A stretch of 64,000 bases of DNA from Pseudomonas sp. PSKL.D1 (GTDB taxonomy: Bacteria > Pseudomonadota > Gammaproteobacteria > Pseudomonadales > Pseudomonadaceae), in contig NZ_CP118607.1 of the NCBI RefSeq assembly GCF_028898945.1, forward strand, positions 3,334,001-3,398,000, written 5' to 3'. Shown in pieces: positions 40,405 through 49,730 of this stretch. Made by a program: the position numbers and the translations under genes. Each line of letters starts with the position of its first letter. Position 1 is the first letter of the stretch. Under the pieces are notes generated by a model. The model had not been told where the DNA came from and did not search any database. It saw nothing but the letters and a program-made list of their open reading frames with translations.

Positions 40405-41180
40405 CCCCAATCCCCAATGCCCGCCGTGTTGCGCTGGTAACCGGCGCCGCCGGCGAACTGGGCCGCGCCATCTGCGCCCGCCTGTGGCAGGACGGCCTGC
40501 ACATCGTCGCCGTGGACCTGAACCTGGATGCCGCGCAAACCCTGGTCGCTCAACTACCCCTGCAACACGAGCAACGCGCACTGGCGATTCAGGCCGACCT
40601 AGGCGATGCCACATCGATCAGTGCCATGGTCGAACAGGCTGGCAGCGCCTTCGGCCGCATCGACGTGGTGGTCAACAATGCCGCGGTCAATCACCGTGGC
40701 TCGATCTACGACTTCGACCCCGCCCAGTGGGACCACATGATGGCCGTGAACCTGCGCGGCCCCGCCCTGCTCTGCCAGCAGGTGGCGCCGTACTGGCAGC
40801 GCCAGGGCAGCGGGCGCGTCATCAACATGGTCTCACGCTGCTGGGTGGCCGGCGGCCCGCCTGCCTATGTGGCCTGCAAGGCCGGCCTGGTCGGCCTGAC
40901 CCGCTCCATGGCGCGGGAGCTGGCCGAGCACAACGTTACCGTCAACGCCATTGCCCCGGGCCTGTTGCCCTCGGCCTTCACCCTGGACGGCCGCGACGCG
41001 GAAAGCTTCGAGCGCATGGCCCAAGGCTCGATCAGCAATACCCCGATCAAACGCCTGACCACCCCCGAGGACATTGCCGGTACCACCTCATTCCTGGCCT
41101 CGGCCGACGCTGCCTTCATCACCGCCGAAGTCATCCACGTGTGCGGCGGCAGCCAGCTGGCACCGTTCGGCAGCCGCTGA
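40401..41180 (+). CDS. SDR family oxidoreductase
   Basis: A 259-residue short-chain dehydrogenase with all catalytic features: cofactor motif TGAAGELG (residues 14-21), NNAA (92-95), S145, Y156 and K160. It starts inside the stop codon of the TIM-barrel gene, so the two are translationally coupled. Likely NAD(P)-dependent alcohol dehydrogenation or keto reduction in the same pathway. Confidence 0.9.
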   Translation: MTPIPNARRVALVTGAAGELGRAICARLWQDGLHIVAVDLNLDAAQTLVAQLPLQHEQRALAIQADLGDATSISAMVEQAGSAFGRIDVVVNNAAVNHRGSIYDFDPAQWDHMMAVNLRGPALLCQQVAPYWQRQGSGRVINMVSRCWVAGGPPAYVACKAGLVGLTRSMARELAEHNVTVNAIAPGLLPSAFTLDGRDAESFERMAQGSISNTPIKRLTTPEDIAGTTSFLASADAAFITAEVIHVCGGSQLAPFGSR

Positions 41181-41225
41181 ACACCCGTTACCCGATCACT
41201 ACAATTACAACAAAGGTGACCCACC

Positions 41226-42524
41226 ATGCACACCCAAGCCCCGGACAACCGGCGCATGGCCCGCAGAGCTGCCTTCGGCAGCTTCCTGGGCAGCGTCGTC
41301 GAGTACTACGATTTCTTCATTTACGGTTCTGCCGCCGCGCTGGTGTTCAGCACGCTGTTCTTCCCCTCCTCCGACCCCATGGCCGGTACCCTGGCGGCCC
41401 TGGCCACCTTCGGCGTGGGCTACATCGCCCGGCCCATCGGCGCACTGGTGTGTGGCCACCTGGGTGACCGCCTGGGGCGCAAGCAGGTGCTGATGATGAC
41501 CCTGCTGCTGATGGGCATCGCCACCTTCACCATCGGCCTGCTGCCCACCTACGCCAGCATCGGGCCCTGGGCACCGGCACTGCTGGTTTTTTGCCGGCTG
41601 CTGCAAGGCTTCTCCGCCGGCGGTGAACAGGTCGGCGCCAGCCTGCTGACCATGGAGCACGCACCGGGCAAGCACAAGGCGTTCTACACCAGTTGGTTGA
41701 TCAATGGCGCCTCGATGGGTTCGATCCTCGCCACCTCGGTGTTCATCCCGCTGTCGATGCTCAGCGAAGAACAGTTGCTCAGCTGGGGCTGGCGCATCCC
41801 GTTTCTGCTTAGCGCAGTGATGGTGATCGTGACCTGGATGATCCGCCGCGGCGTGGATGAAAGCCCCGAATTCAAGGCCAGCAAACCCGCCACCCAACAC
41901 TTGCCGGTGGCCCAAATGCTGCGCCACGAGCGTCGGGCGTTCATCACCGTGTTCTGCTGCGCGCTGATCTGCTCGGTGTCGTCGCTGGTGATGATCTTCG
42001 GCCTGTCCTGGGCTACCAACAATCAAGGCATCGACCGCCCCTCGATGCTCGCCGCCATCGCCGCCAGCCAGGTCGCCGCGCTGGTGTGCCAGCCGATGTT
42101 CGGGCTACTGGCCGACCGCATCGGGCGCAAGCGCATCTTCACATTGGGCGCGTTTACCTGCTGCGCCGGGGTGTTTCTGTTCCTCTGGTCGATCAGCACC
42201 GGCAGCATCGGGCTGATCATGTTCGCCACTGTGCTGCTCAAGGGCGTGATCTACAGCGCACCGAATGCCCTGTGGCCGTCGTTCTACGCCGAGATGTTCA
42301 GCATCCGCGTGCGTTACACCGGGGTTGGCCTGGCCACGCAGCTGAGCTTCATCATCTCCGGCTTCTCGCCCAGCCTGTGCTACGCACTGATGGGTAACGA
42401 ACACAACTGGCTGCCAGTGGCGTGCTTCATTGGCGGGCTGGCGCTGGTGGCGGGCATGGCGGCGATGGTGTCGCGGCCAGCAGCCGAGACCACCCCGGCC
42501 TTGAAACCTGTGCAATCCCTGTAG
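41226..42524 (+). CDS. MHS family MFS transporter
   Basis: A 432-residue metabolite:H+ symporter (MHS) family transporter, related to ShiA, KgtP and ProP. The family opening is clear (SFLGSVVEYYDFFIYGSAAAL) as are GHLGDRLGRK between helices 2 and 3 and RLLQGFSAGGEQVGA. AAGGTGA precedes the ATG, 45 bases after the SDR. A carboxylate or polyol-type acid is the expected cargo. Its TAG stop codon lies inside a REP (GTAGGAGCGG). Confidence 0.9.
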   Translation: MHTQAPDNRRMARRAAFGSFLGSVVEYYDFFIYGSAAALVFSTLFFPSSDPMAGTLAALATFGVGYIARPIGALVCGHLGDRLGRKQVLMMTLLLMGIATFTIGLLPTYASIGPWAPALLVFCRLLQGFSAGGEQVGASLLTMEHAPGKHKAFYTSWLINGASMGSILATSVFIPLSMLSEEQLLSWGWRIPFLLSAVMVIVTWMIRRGVDESPEFKASKPATQHLPVAQMLRHERRAFITVFCCALICSVSSLVMIFGLSWATNNQGIDRPSMLAAIAASQVAALVCQPMFGLLADRIGRKRIFTLGAFTCCAGVFLFLWSISTGSIGLIMFATVLLKGVIYSAPNALWPSFYAEMFSIRVRYTGVGLATQLSFIISGFSPSLCYALMGNEHNWLPVACFIGGLALVAGMAAMVSRPAAETTPALKPVQSL

Positions 42525-42603
42525 GAGCGGCTTCAGCCGCGAACACCGGTGAAACCGGTGCCATCCAACGCGCCGACTGCATCGCGGATAAATCCGCTCC
42601 TAC
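42519..42603. repeat. REP pair overlapping a stop codon
   Basis: The first unit (about 42519-42541) reads CCTGTAGGAGCGGCTTCAGC and provides the TAG of the MHS transporter gene; an ACCGGTGAAACCGGT hairpin follows. The second, inverted unit (about 42581-42603) reads ATCGCGGATAAATCCGCTCC. Confidence 0.85.
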
Positions 42604-42970
42604 CTACGCCTTGCATGTCACCCCCATACATGCAAGGCTGAAAAAGGAACGTCAGTCACCGGAAAAGGAAGAACAGCACCTTATGCTTGGAATCACACGT
42701 ATCCATCGCTACGTGCGCCCATTGTCTGCAAACCGCACTGCAGCCAGTGGGCGTGACCTCAAAGCCAAACCGGGCACCCGCCTGGCATCACTTCTCGTTA
42801 CCCTTCTCTGCACTCCCCGCGCCGTACCGCCCTACCTCTGGGTCAACCCCGAGCGCCCCCCTGTAAATCGCGTGCCCCCTACCTGACTGCCCACACTGCA
42901 GTTAACGCACCTGCCTGGCCATTGAGCTGCCGACGGCGGGATATTTCACGCAACCCAGGGGCAACACCCA
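42604..42970. other. Intergenic stretch before the mannitol enzyme gene
   Basis: I see no supported gene. A 67-codon plus-strand frame from the ATG at 42683 has no proper ribosome binding site, no signal peptide and an odd proline/arginine-rich end. The stretch probably carries the promoter of the fused mannitol gene, but I cannot point to clear -35/-10 boxes. Confidence 0.4.
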
Positions 42971-45142
42971 ATGATCATTTTTCAGGGCAAGAAAATTCTC
43001 AGCGCCATCTTCGACATGGATGGCACGATGTTCGACACCGAGCGCCTGCGTTTCAAAACCTTGAAACAGGCCTCGCTGGAAATCTTCGGCAAGGCCTTGA
43101 GCGAGCACACGCTCATCGGCTCGCTCGGCCTGAGCGCGAAAAAGGCCGAAGCCCTCGCCAAGGCCCACAACGGCGACGCTTTCCCTTACGCGCAAATCCG
43201 CCAGCGCGCCGATGAGCTTGAGCTGGAGTACGTGCGCAACCACGGCGTACCGATCAAGCCCGGCCTCCTGGAAGTGCTGGAACGGCTGCGCAAGTCCGGC
43301 CTGACCCTCGCGGTGGCCACGTCCAGCCGCCGCGCCATCGCCGAGGAATACCTGATCAACGCCAACGTGCTCAAGTACTTCGACATCACCGTTTGCGGCG
43401 ACGAAGTCAGCCAGGGCAAACCCCACCCGGAAATCTTCCTGCGGGCCGCCCGTGCGCTCAATTGCGAGCCCGGCCAGTGCTTCATGGTCGAGGATTCGGA
43501 AAACGGCCTGCTGTCGGCCATTCGCGCCGAAGGCCAGGCCATTCTGATCGAAGACATCAAGCCCCCCGCGCCCGAGGTCAAGGCCGGCGCCCTCATGGCT
43601 TACCGCGGCATGCATGCGTTTCTCGCCGACCTGAGCGAGTGCGTGCCCGACCTGGGCATGCCGGCACTCGGTGAACCCTTTCCCGCCTCGCTTAACCAGT
43701 TTCGCGTGGGCATCCACGGGTTCGGCGCGATTGGCGGCGGTTACCTGACCCAGGTGCTCTCCCATTGGGATGGCTATACCCGCCCCTGTGAAATCATCGC
43801 CGCCACCCGTTCACGCATGCTCAGGGAGTCGGTCGCCGCGTTCGGCCGGTATAGCGTGCGCTACGGCGCCACCTCGTTCGACCAGACGATCGAGAATGTG
43901 TGCATGATCGACATGGACGACGCGCAAGCGGTCATCGACATGTACAACACGGCCGAAATCGTCGGGCTGAGCCTGCCCGAGCAGGCGATCCAGCACCAGG
44001 CCAAAGTCATTGCCCAGGGCCTGCTGCAACGGTTCGAGCGGCGCGGGCGCGAGTTGACCCTTCTGATTGTGCTGAACAAGATCGGCGGCGCCGCGTTCGT
44101 GCGGCGCCAGGTGCAGGCGCAGCTGGCGTTGCTTTGTACAGCGGACATCTGCAAGCAGGTGCTGGAAAAGACCCATTTTGCCGAAACCGTGGTCAGCCGC
44201 ATTGTTTCCAAGATCAGCAATGATGCGCTGGTGCGCCAGTTGCGCATCAAGTCGCAGATCTTCCAGAACAGCCTGGACGACGCGCCGACGGCCAACCGCC
44301 AGCCCTCGGCACCAACGCCTGAATACGAACGCCTGATCCGCCACTTCAGGCCTTTTGCCCAATCCAGCACTGCCCTGAGCCAGTTGCACCTGATCCTGTT
44401 CAACAGCGAGCCCGACATGCCGCTTTACGTCGAGCGCGGCAGCGACCTGCTGGAGCGCTTGCGCCAGGTGAAAACGGTGACGGACATCACCCAGATCCAG
44501 ATCATCAAGAACCGCTTGTGGAACGGCCCGCATGCCATCATTGCCTGGTACGCGAGCTTGCTGGGGCACACCTGGGTTGGCCAGGGCATGGGCGATGCAC
44601 GCGTGAGTGCGCTGGCCGAGCGCTTGATTCACCAGGAAGTGGCCCCGGCTTTGATGGCTGAGTACCCGCAAATGGCAGAGGTCGTCAGCGAGTTTGCCAA
44701 TGCGTTTCTCGAACGCTGTAAATCCTCGTTCAAAGACCCGTGCGCACGCGTTGGCCGCGACCCGATGCGCAAGCTGCAGCGTAACGAACGCATCCTCAGC
44801 AGCATCGACCTGGCGCGCAAACATGGCCTTGAAACGCCAGCACTGGCGTTTGGTGCCGCCCTGGCCATTCACTATGCGCTGCGCTGCAGTGCCGGCAAAG
44901 ACCGTGAGGCGCAGTTGATGCAGGCGCTGTACAAAGAGAATGATGAACGCGTCGAGGCGGTACTGACGCATGATGGGGATTACCACGGCAAACCTTACCC
45001 GGGGCTGGACCCGGTTGGTGATGCGGCGTTGATCGCCAGCATTTCGGCACACTTCCGGCGTTTGCAGGAACAGGACGGGGCTGACTGGGGCTGGTCACAG
45101 CCGGTAATAGCTGATGTGGCGACTGCATCCAGCAGGATTTGA
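42971..45142 (+). CDS. mtlD: Bifunctional mannitol-1-phosphatase/mannitol-1-phosphate dehydrogenase
   Basis: A 723-residue fusion. Residues 1-225 are a HAD phosphatase of the beta-phosphoglucomutase type, with D15/D17 in FDMDGT, K150 and D175 (VEDSENG). Residues about 243-723 are a polyol dehydrogenase with nucleotide motif GIHGFGAIGGG and catalytic K513, N518 and H521 in KNRLWNGPH. The same domain order is known in Acinetobacter baylyi MtlD, which makes mannitol from fructose-6-phosphate as an osmoprotectant, so this is probably biosynthetic rather than catabolic. It stands alone between REP clusters. Confidence 0.88.
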   Translation: MIIFQGKKILSAIFDMDGTMFDTERLRFKTLKQASLEIFGKALSEHTLIGSLGLSAKKAEALAKAHNGDAFPYAQIRQRADELELEYVRNHGVPIKPGLLEVLERLRKSGLTLAVATSSRRAIAEEYLINANVLKYFDITVCGDEVSQGKPHPEIFLRAARALNCEPGQCFMVEDSENGLLSAIRAEGQAILIEDIKPPAPEVKAGALMAYRGMHAFLADLSECVPDLGMPALGEPFPASLNQFRVGIHGFGAIGGGYLTQVLSHWDGYTRPCEIIAATRSRMLRESVAAFGRYSVRYGATSFDQTIENVCMIDMDDAQAVIDMYNTAEIVGLSLPEQAIQHQAKVIAQGLLQRFERRGRELTLLIVLNKIGGAAFVRRQVQAQLALLCTADICKQVLEKTHFAETVVSRIVSKISNDALVRQLRIKSQIFQNSLDDAPTANRQPSAPTPEYERLIRHFRPFAQSSTALSQLHLILFNSEPDMPLYVERGSDLLERLRQVKTVTDITQIQIIKNRLWNGPHAIIAWYASLLGHTWVGQGMGDARVSALAERLIHQEVAPALMAEYPQMAEVVSEFANAFLERCKSSFKDPCARVGRDPMRKLQRNERILSSIDLARKHGLETPALAFGAALAIHYALRCSAGKDREAQLMQALYKENDERVEAVLTHDGDYHGKPYPGLDPVGDAALIASISAHFRRLQEQDGADWGWSQPVIADVATASSRI

Positions 45143-45168
45143 CCGTTTGCCTTCAAGTGTTTTTCGCC

Positions 45169-45314
45169 TGTGAGAGCGAGCGCCGCTGGTGCGGCGCATC
45201 GCGGCGGTCCGACGCCTCGGTAAATCCGCTCCTACAACAGCGGGCAACGGTTCGGCACCTGTAGGAGCGGATTTATCCGCGATGCGCCGCGAAGGCGGCG
45301 CTCGATCTCACAGG
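45169..45314. repeat. Long inverted REP element
   Basis: The arms begin CCTGTGAGAGCGAGCGCCGC and end with its near-complement GCGGCGCTCGATCTCACAGG. Inside are two head-to-head REP units (TAAATCCGCTCCTAC and GTAGGAGCGGATTTA). The whole could fold as one cruciform of about 145 bases between the mannitol gene and ilvE. Confidence 0.88.
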
Positions 45315-45451
45315 CGCCAAACTTCCACCGCCCTCCCCCCGCCCAATTCACGACTGGCCGTTCCCGATCCGCCCCGGATGTATTATCGTGGCGTGGTGCG
45401 CATGCAACAGCAGCCCGAGTGAGCGGGCGCTGCAAGACAATCGAGGGTGTC

Positions 45452-46471
45452 ATGAGTAACGAAAGCATTAATTGGGACAAGCTGGGCTTCGACTACATCA
45501 AGACCGACAAGCGCTACCTGTCCGTATGGCGCAATGGTGAGTGGGACAACGGCACCCTGACCGAAGACAACGTGCTGCACATCAGTGAAGGCTCCACCGC
45601 CCTGCACTATGGCCAGCAGTGCTTCGAAGGCCTCAAGGCCTACCGCTGCAAAGACGGCTCGATCAACCTGTTCCGCCCCGACCAGAACGCCGCCCGCATG
45701 CAGCGCAGCTGCGCACGCCTGCTGATGCCGCAGGTGCCGACCGATGTATTCATCGAAGCCTGCAAGCAAGTGGTCAAGGCCAACGAGAAGTTCGTGCCGC
45801 CGCACGGCAAAGGCGCCCTGTACCTGCGCCCGTTCGTGATCGGCACTGGCGACAACATCGGCGTGCGCGCCGCCCCCGAGTTCATTTTCTCGGTGTTCGC
45901 CATCCCGGTTGGCTCGTACTTCAAAGGCGGCATGAAGCCGCACAACTTCCAGATTTCCAGCTTTGACCGCGCAGCCCCACAAGGCACTGGCGCAGCCAAG
46001 GTCGGTGGCAACTACGCCGCCAGCCTGCAACCAGGTGCCGAAGCGAAGAAAGCCAACTTCGCCGATGCCATCTACCTGGACCCGCTGACCCATACCAAAA
46101 TTGAAGAAGTGGGCTCGGCCAACTTCTTCGGTATCACCGCCAACAACGAGTTCGTCACCCCGAAATCGGCTTCGGTGCTGCCGGGCATCACCCGCCTGTC
46201 GCTGATGGAACTGGCGCAATCGCGCCTGGGCCTGACCGTGGTCGAAGGCGACGTCGAAATCAACAAGCTCGACCGCTTCCTCGAAGCCGGCGCCTGCGGC
46301 ACTGCCGCGGTCATTACCCCGATCGGCGGCATCGAATACAACGGCAAGCTGCACGTGTTCCACGACCTGGAAAAGGTCGGCCCGGTTACCCAGAAGCTCT
46401 ACAACGAGCTGACCGGCATCCAGAGCGGTGACGTTGAAGCGCCAGCCGGCTGGATCGTCAAGGTCGCCTGA
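45452..46471 (+). CDS. ilvE: Branched-chain amino acid aminotransferase
   Basis: A 339-residue PLP-dependent class IV aminotransferase that interconverts Leu, Ile and Val with their keto acids. Family blocks are HYGQQCFEGLKAYR, FRPDQNAARM, KVGGNYAASLQPG (PLP lysine) and EVGSANFFGI. Length matches the long type of bacterial BCAT. GAGGGTG precedes the ATG at 45452. A strong hairpin terminator follows. Confidence 0.95.
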   Translation: MSNESINWDKLGFDYIKTDKRYLSVWRNGEWDNGTLTEDNVLHISEGSTALHYGQQCFEGLKAYRCKDGSINLFRPDQNAARMQRSCARLLMPQVPTDVFIEACKQVVKANEKFVPPHGKGALYLRPFVIGTGDNIGVRAAPEFIFSVFAIPVGSYFKGGMKPHNFQISSFDRAAPQGTGAAKVGGNYAASLQPGAEAKKANFADAIYLDPLTHTKIEEVGSANFFGITANNEFVTPKSASVLPGITRLSLMELAQSRLGLTVVEGDVEINKLDRFLEAGACGTAAVITPIGGIEYNGKLHVFHDLEKVGPVTQKLYNELTGIQSGDVEAPAGWIVKVA

Positions 46472-46490
46472 GGCGCCTGAGTGCATCAAG

Positions 46491-46514
46491 AACGGGGCGT
46501 CAGCCCCGTTTTTT
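46491..46514 (+). terminator. Rho-independent terminator of ilvE
   Basis: A stem ACGGGGC-GTCA-GCCCCGT followed by a run of T (GTTTTTTA) lies 20 bases past the ilvE stop codon. Confidence 0.92.
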
Positions 46515-46609
46515 ATTGCACGCTGACACAGCCAGATGAATTTTTCTTAAATCGCCGGTTGTCTATTCTTTGGCACAATCAAGTCTCCCCTAGACGCCCA
46601 GGAACCAGC

Positions 46610-47290
46610 ATGCCACGCGTACTGACCATCGAAGACGACGCCGTCACCGGCCAGGAAATCGTTGCCGAACTCACCAGCCACGGGCTGGACGTGGAGTGGG
46701 CCGACAACGGCCGCGAAGGCCTGGCCAAGGCCATAGCCGGTGGCTACGACCTGATCACCCTCGACCGCATGCTGCCCGAGGTCGATGGCCTGACCATCGT
46801 TACCACCCTGCGCAACCTCAAGATCACCACGCCCATCCTGATGATCAGCGCTCTCTCCGATGTCGACGAACGCGTACGTGGCCTGCGCGCTGGCGGTGAC
46901 GACTACCTGACCAAGCCGTTTGCTTCCGACGAAATGGCCGCACGGGTAGAGGTGCTGCTGCGCCGCAACAGCGTGCCCATGACCCAGACCCGCCTGCAGG
47001 TCGCCGACCTCGAACTGGACCTGATCAGCCACGAAGCTCGCCGTGGCGAACAGGCGCTGAGCCTGCTGCCCACCGAGTACAAACTGCTGGAGTACCTGAT
47101 GCGCCACAGCGGCCAGGTGATCACGCGGATGATGATCTTCGAGGAAGTCTGGGGCTACCACTTCGACCCCGGCACCAACCTGATCGACGTGCACATCGGC
47201 CGCCTGCGCAAAAAAATCGACTCCCCCGGCCAGTCGCCGCTGATCCGTACCGTACGGGGCTCGGGCTATGCCATTGCTGAACCCGTCTAA
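46610..47290 (+). CDS. OmpR-family response regulator
   Basis: A 226-residue response regulator. The receiver domain has acidic D9/D10, phosphoacceptor D52 (LDRMLPEVDG), S80 and K102 (TKPF). The C-terminal winged helix (about 130-224) contains the recognition block TNLIDVHIGRLRKKID. I chose the ATG at 46610 with AGGAA upstream, not the longer frame from 46481 that overlaps the ilvE terminator. The sensor kinase gene overlaps its end by 23 bases. Confidence 0.93.
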   Translation: MPRVLTIEDDAVTGQEIVAELTSHGLDVEWADNGREGLAKAIAGGYDLITLDRMLPEVDGLTIVTTLRNLKITTPILMISALSDVDERVRGLRAGGDDYLTKPFASDEMAARVEVLLRRNSVPMTQTRLQVADLELDLISHEARRGEQALSLLPTEYKLLEYLMRHSGQVITRMMIFEEVWGYHFDPGTNLIDVHIGRLRKKIDSPGQSPLIRTVRGSGYAIAEPV

Positions 47291-48659
47291 GGGCTGGAGT
47301 TCGTCAACCAGCCGCCTGCTGGCGCTGTACAGTTTTCTGTTCGTGGCCTGGAGCAGCATCCTCATGGGGGTGCTGTACTTTGAGGTGTCCAGCTACCTGA
47401 ACAAACTCACCCGCCACTCCATGCTGCAGCGTCAGCACCTGTTCGCGCACATGACCGGCAAGCAGCTGGACGACGCCCTGATCGCCAGCCAGGCGTTCGA
47501 AGAGCGCGCCTTCGATGCCTACGGCCTGTTCGACCCCCAGCTCAACCCGATTGGCGGGCGCATCCGCGCCATCCCCCAGGAACTTGGCCTGGACGGCAAG
47601 GTACACGAGCTCAAACGTTGCCTGGACGCAGACGACCCCCACCTGCCGCGCGACAGCTGCGACGCGGTCGCAATCAAGATCCAGGACGGTCGCTGGCTGG
47701 TACTGGTGCGTGACAACGGCTCGTTGTTCGTGGTCACCCGCATTATCCTGGACGCCCTGCTGTGGGGCATATCCCTGACCTTGATCCCCGGTTTTGCCGG
47801 CTGGTACCTGCTGCGCCGTCGGCCGCTAAAGCGCATCCGCGCCATTCAGGCCCAGGCCGAGCTGATCGTGGCCGGCGACCTCACCCACCGCCTGCCGCTG
47901 TCGGCACGTCGCGACGAACTGGACATGCTGGCGGCCATCGTCAACGCCATGCTCGATCGCATCGAACGGCTGATGCACGAGGTCAAAGGCGTGTGCGACA
48001 ACATCGCCCATGACCTGCGCACCCCGCTCACCCGCCTGCGCGCCCAGTTGTACCGCATTCGCCAGCAAAGCGACGTCGACTCGGCCCAGTCCGAGGCACT
48101 GGACCAGGCAATAGGCGAAACCGACACGCTGATGGCCCGTTTTCGCGGCCTGCTGCGCATCAGTGAGCTGGAAGACCGCCAGCGCCGGGCCGGCTTCGTG
48201 CAACTGGACCCGCATGAGCTGTTGACCGAATTGCACGATTTCTACCTGCCCTTGGCCGAAGACGGTGCCATTCGCTTGCAGCTGGAGCAACCCGCGCAGT
48301 TGCCGGCCCTGCATGGCGACCGGGAATTGTTGTTCGAAGCACTGGCCAACCTGGTGGGCAACGCCATCAAGTTCACCCCCGAGGGTGGGCAAGTGGCAAT
48401 CAACGCAACGCAAGACGAACAAGGCGTGCACATCGCCATCGAAGACAGTGGGCCGGGGATTCCCGAGCAGGAACGGGCAGCCGTGTTGAAGCGTTTTTAC
48501 CGCAGTGACGAAGGCCATCGCCACCCGGGGTTCGGGCTGGGGTTGTCGATTGTAGCGGCGATTGTCGACCTGCATGGTTTCGGGCTTGAGGTAGGGGCCA
48601 GCGCGCTGGGTGGCGCGAAGCTGGTGTTGCATTGCCCGCTCGCGGGGCACGCGAAGTAA
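47268..48659 (+). CDS. Sensor histidine kinase
   Basis: A 463-residue membrane sensor kinase. Helix 1 is at about residues 16-38 and helix 2 at about 157-181, enclosing a periplasmic sensor loop of about 120 residues. HAMP follows (about 182-235). The phosphorylated histidine is H248 in IAHDLRTPL. The ATPase domain has NLVGNAIKF, DSGPGIP and GFGLGLSIV. The loop has two cysteines (C118 and C131). It overlaps the regulator gene, so they are translated together. The stimulus is unknown. Confidence 0.92.
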   Translation: MPLLNPSKGWSSSTSRLLALYSFLFVAWSSILMGVLYFEVSSYLNKLTRHSMLQRQHLFAHMTGKQLDDALIASQAFEERAFDAYGLFDPQLNPIGGRIRAIPQELGLDGKVHELKRCLDADDPHLPRDSCDAVAIKIQDGRWLVLVRDNGSLFVVTRIILDALLWGISLTLIPGFAGWYLLRRRPLKRIRAIQAQAELIVAGDLTHRLPLSARRDELDMLAAIVNAMLDRIERLMHEVKGVCDNIAHDLRTPLTRLRAQLYRIRQQSDVDSAQSEALDQAIGETDTLMARFRGLLRISELEDRQRRAGFVQLDPHELLTELHDFYLPLAEDGAIRLQLEQPAQLPALHGDRELLFEALANLVGNAIKFTPEGGQVAINATQDEQGVHIAIEDSGPGIPEQERAAVLKRFYRSDEGHRHPGFGLGLSIVAAIVDLHGFGLEVGASALGGAKLVLHCPLAGHAK

Positions 48660-48764
48660 GCCAAGGGGGCCGCGTGGCGGCCCTGTTTTCAACAATCAGC
48701 ATTTGCCAGAAGCATTGGCCGCGCTACCCTGTGCCGCGTACCCGACCACGGAACGCCACCCCCC

Positions 48765-49682
48765 ATGCTCCATCTGCTGCTCACCACCCTTGTACCCATC
48801 ATCCTGCTGATCGCCCTGGGCACCTTGTTGCGCGTGCGCGGCTTCCTTGCCGAAAGCTTCTGGCCCGGCGCCGAGCGCCTGAGTTACTACGTACTGTTGC
48901 CTGCCCTGTTCCTGCATGGCCTGGCCACCGCCAACCTGGACGGCGTGCCGGTGCTGGGCATGGTCGGCGTGCTGATGCTTTCGACCCTGCTCGGCGCGGT
49001 GCTGCTGGTGGTTTACCAAAGTGCGGTCAACCATGACGGCGCCGACTTCACGTCGGTGTTCCAAGGCGGCGTGCGCTTCAACAACTACATCGGTGCCACC
49101 CTGGCCGCCGGCATTTATGGCACCGCCGGCATTGCCCTAGCGGCAGTGGCCAACGCTGCCATCGTGCCGATGGTGAACCTGCTGTGCGTGCTGGTGTTTG
49201 CCCGCTTCAGCGCTCGGCACAGCTCGCCGGCGACCGTGCTGCGCGCAATCTTTGCCAACCCGCTGATCATCGGCTGTGCCGGCGGCTTGTTGCTGCGCGT
49301 GACCGGCCTGGGGCTGCCCGAAGGCCTGGAACCCACCGTCAAGGCACTGGGCCAGGCCGCCCTTCCCCTTGGCCTTTTGTGCGTGGGCGCGGCGCTGGGC
49401 GGCGCCAGCCTCGGCCAGCAAGTGCGGCCGCTGCTGGCGGCCTCGCTGTTCAAGTTTCTGGTCATGCCCCTGACCACCTGGGCGCTGTGCCGCCTGCTCG
49501 GCCTGAGTGGGCAGGCGGCCGTGGTAGCGGTGCTGTTCCAGGCCTTGCCCACCGCCTCCTCTTCCTACGTGATGGCCCGCCAGATGGGCGGCAACGCGCC
49601 ATTGATGGCCACCATCATCGCCCTGCAAACGGTGGCGGCCGCCGTGACCTTGCCGGTGATGCTGACCTTGACGCTGACTTGA
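48765..49682 (+). CDS. AEC family transporter
   Basis: A 305-residue protein of the auxin efflux carrier family with about ten hydrophobic helices in two five-helix repeats and the family block FQGGVRFNNYIGATLAAG. Bacterial members move dicarboxylates such as malate or malonate. No strong Shine-Dalgarno is visible. It stands alone behind the two-component genes. Confidence 0.85.
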   Translation: MLHLLLTTLVPIILLIALGTLLRVRGFLAESFWPGAERLSYYVLLPALFLHGLATANLDGVPVLGMVGVLMLSTLLGAVLLVVYQSAVNHDGADFTSVFQGGVRFNNYIGATLAAGIYGTAGIALAAVANAAIVPMVNLLCVLVFARFSARHSSPATVLRAIFANPLIIGCAGGLLLRVTGLGLPEGLEPTVKALGQAALPLGLLCVGAALGGASLGQQVRPLLAASLFKFLVMPLTTWALCRLLGLSGQAAVVAVLFQALPTASSSYVMARQMGGNAPLMATIIALQTVAAAVTLPVMLTLTLT

Positions 49683-49730
49683 TCGCCATTGGCTAGACTG
49701 TGACCCAACACACACTCTGGAAGCTCGACC

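Noticed and set aside
42683..42886. Small plus-strand frame, 67 codons
   Set aside because: No ribosome binding site at proper spacing, no recognisable domain and an odd Pro/Arg-rich end. Treated as intergenic.
45169..45314. CRISPR-like arrangement
   Set aside because: Repeats are inverted REP units with no regularly spaced direct repeats or spacers and no cas gene nearby.
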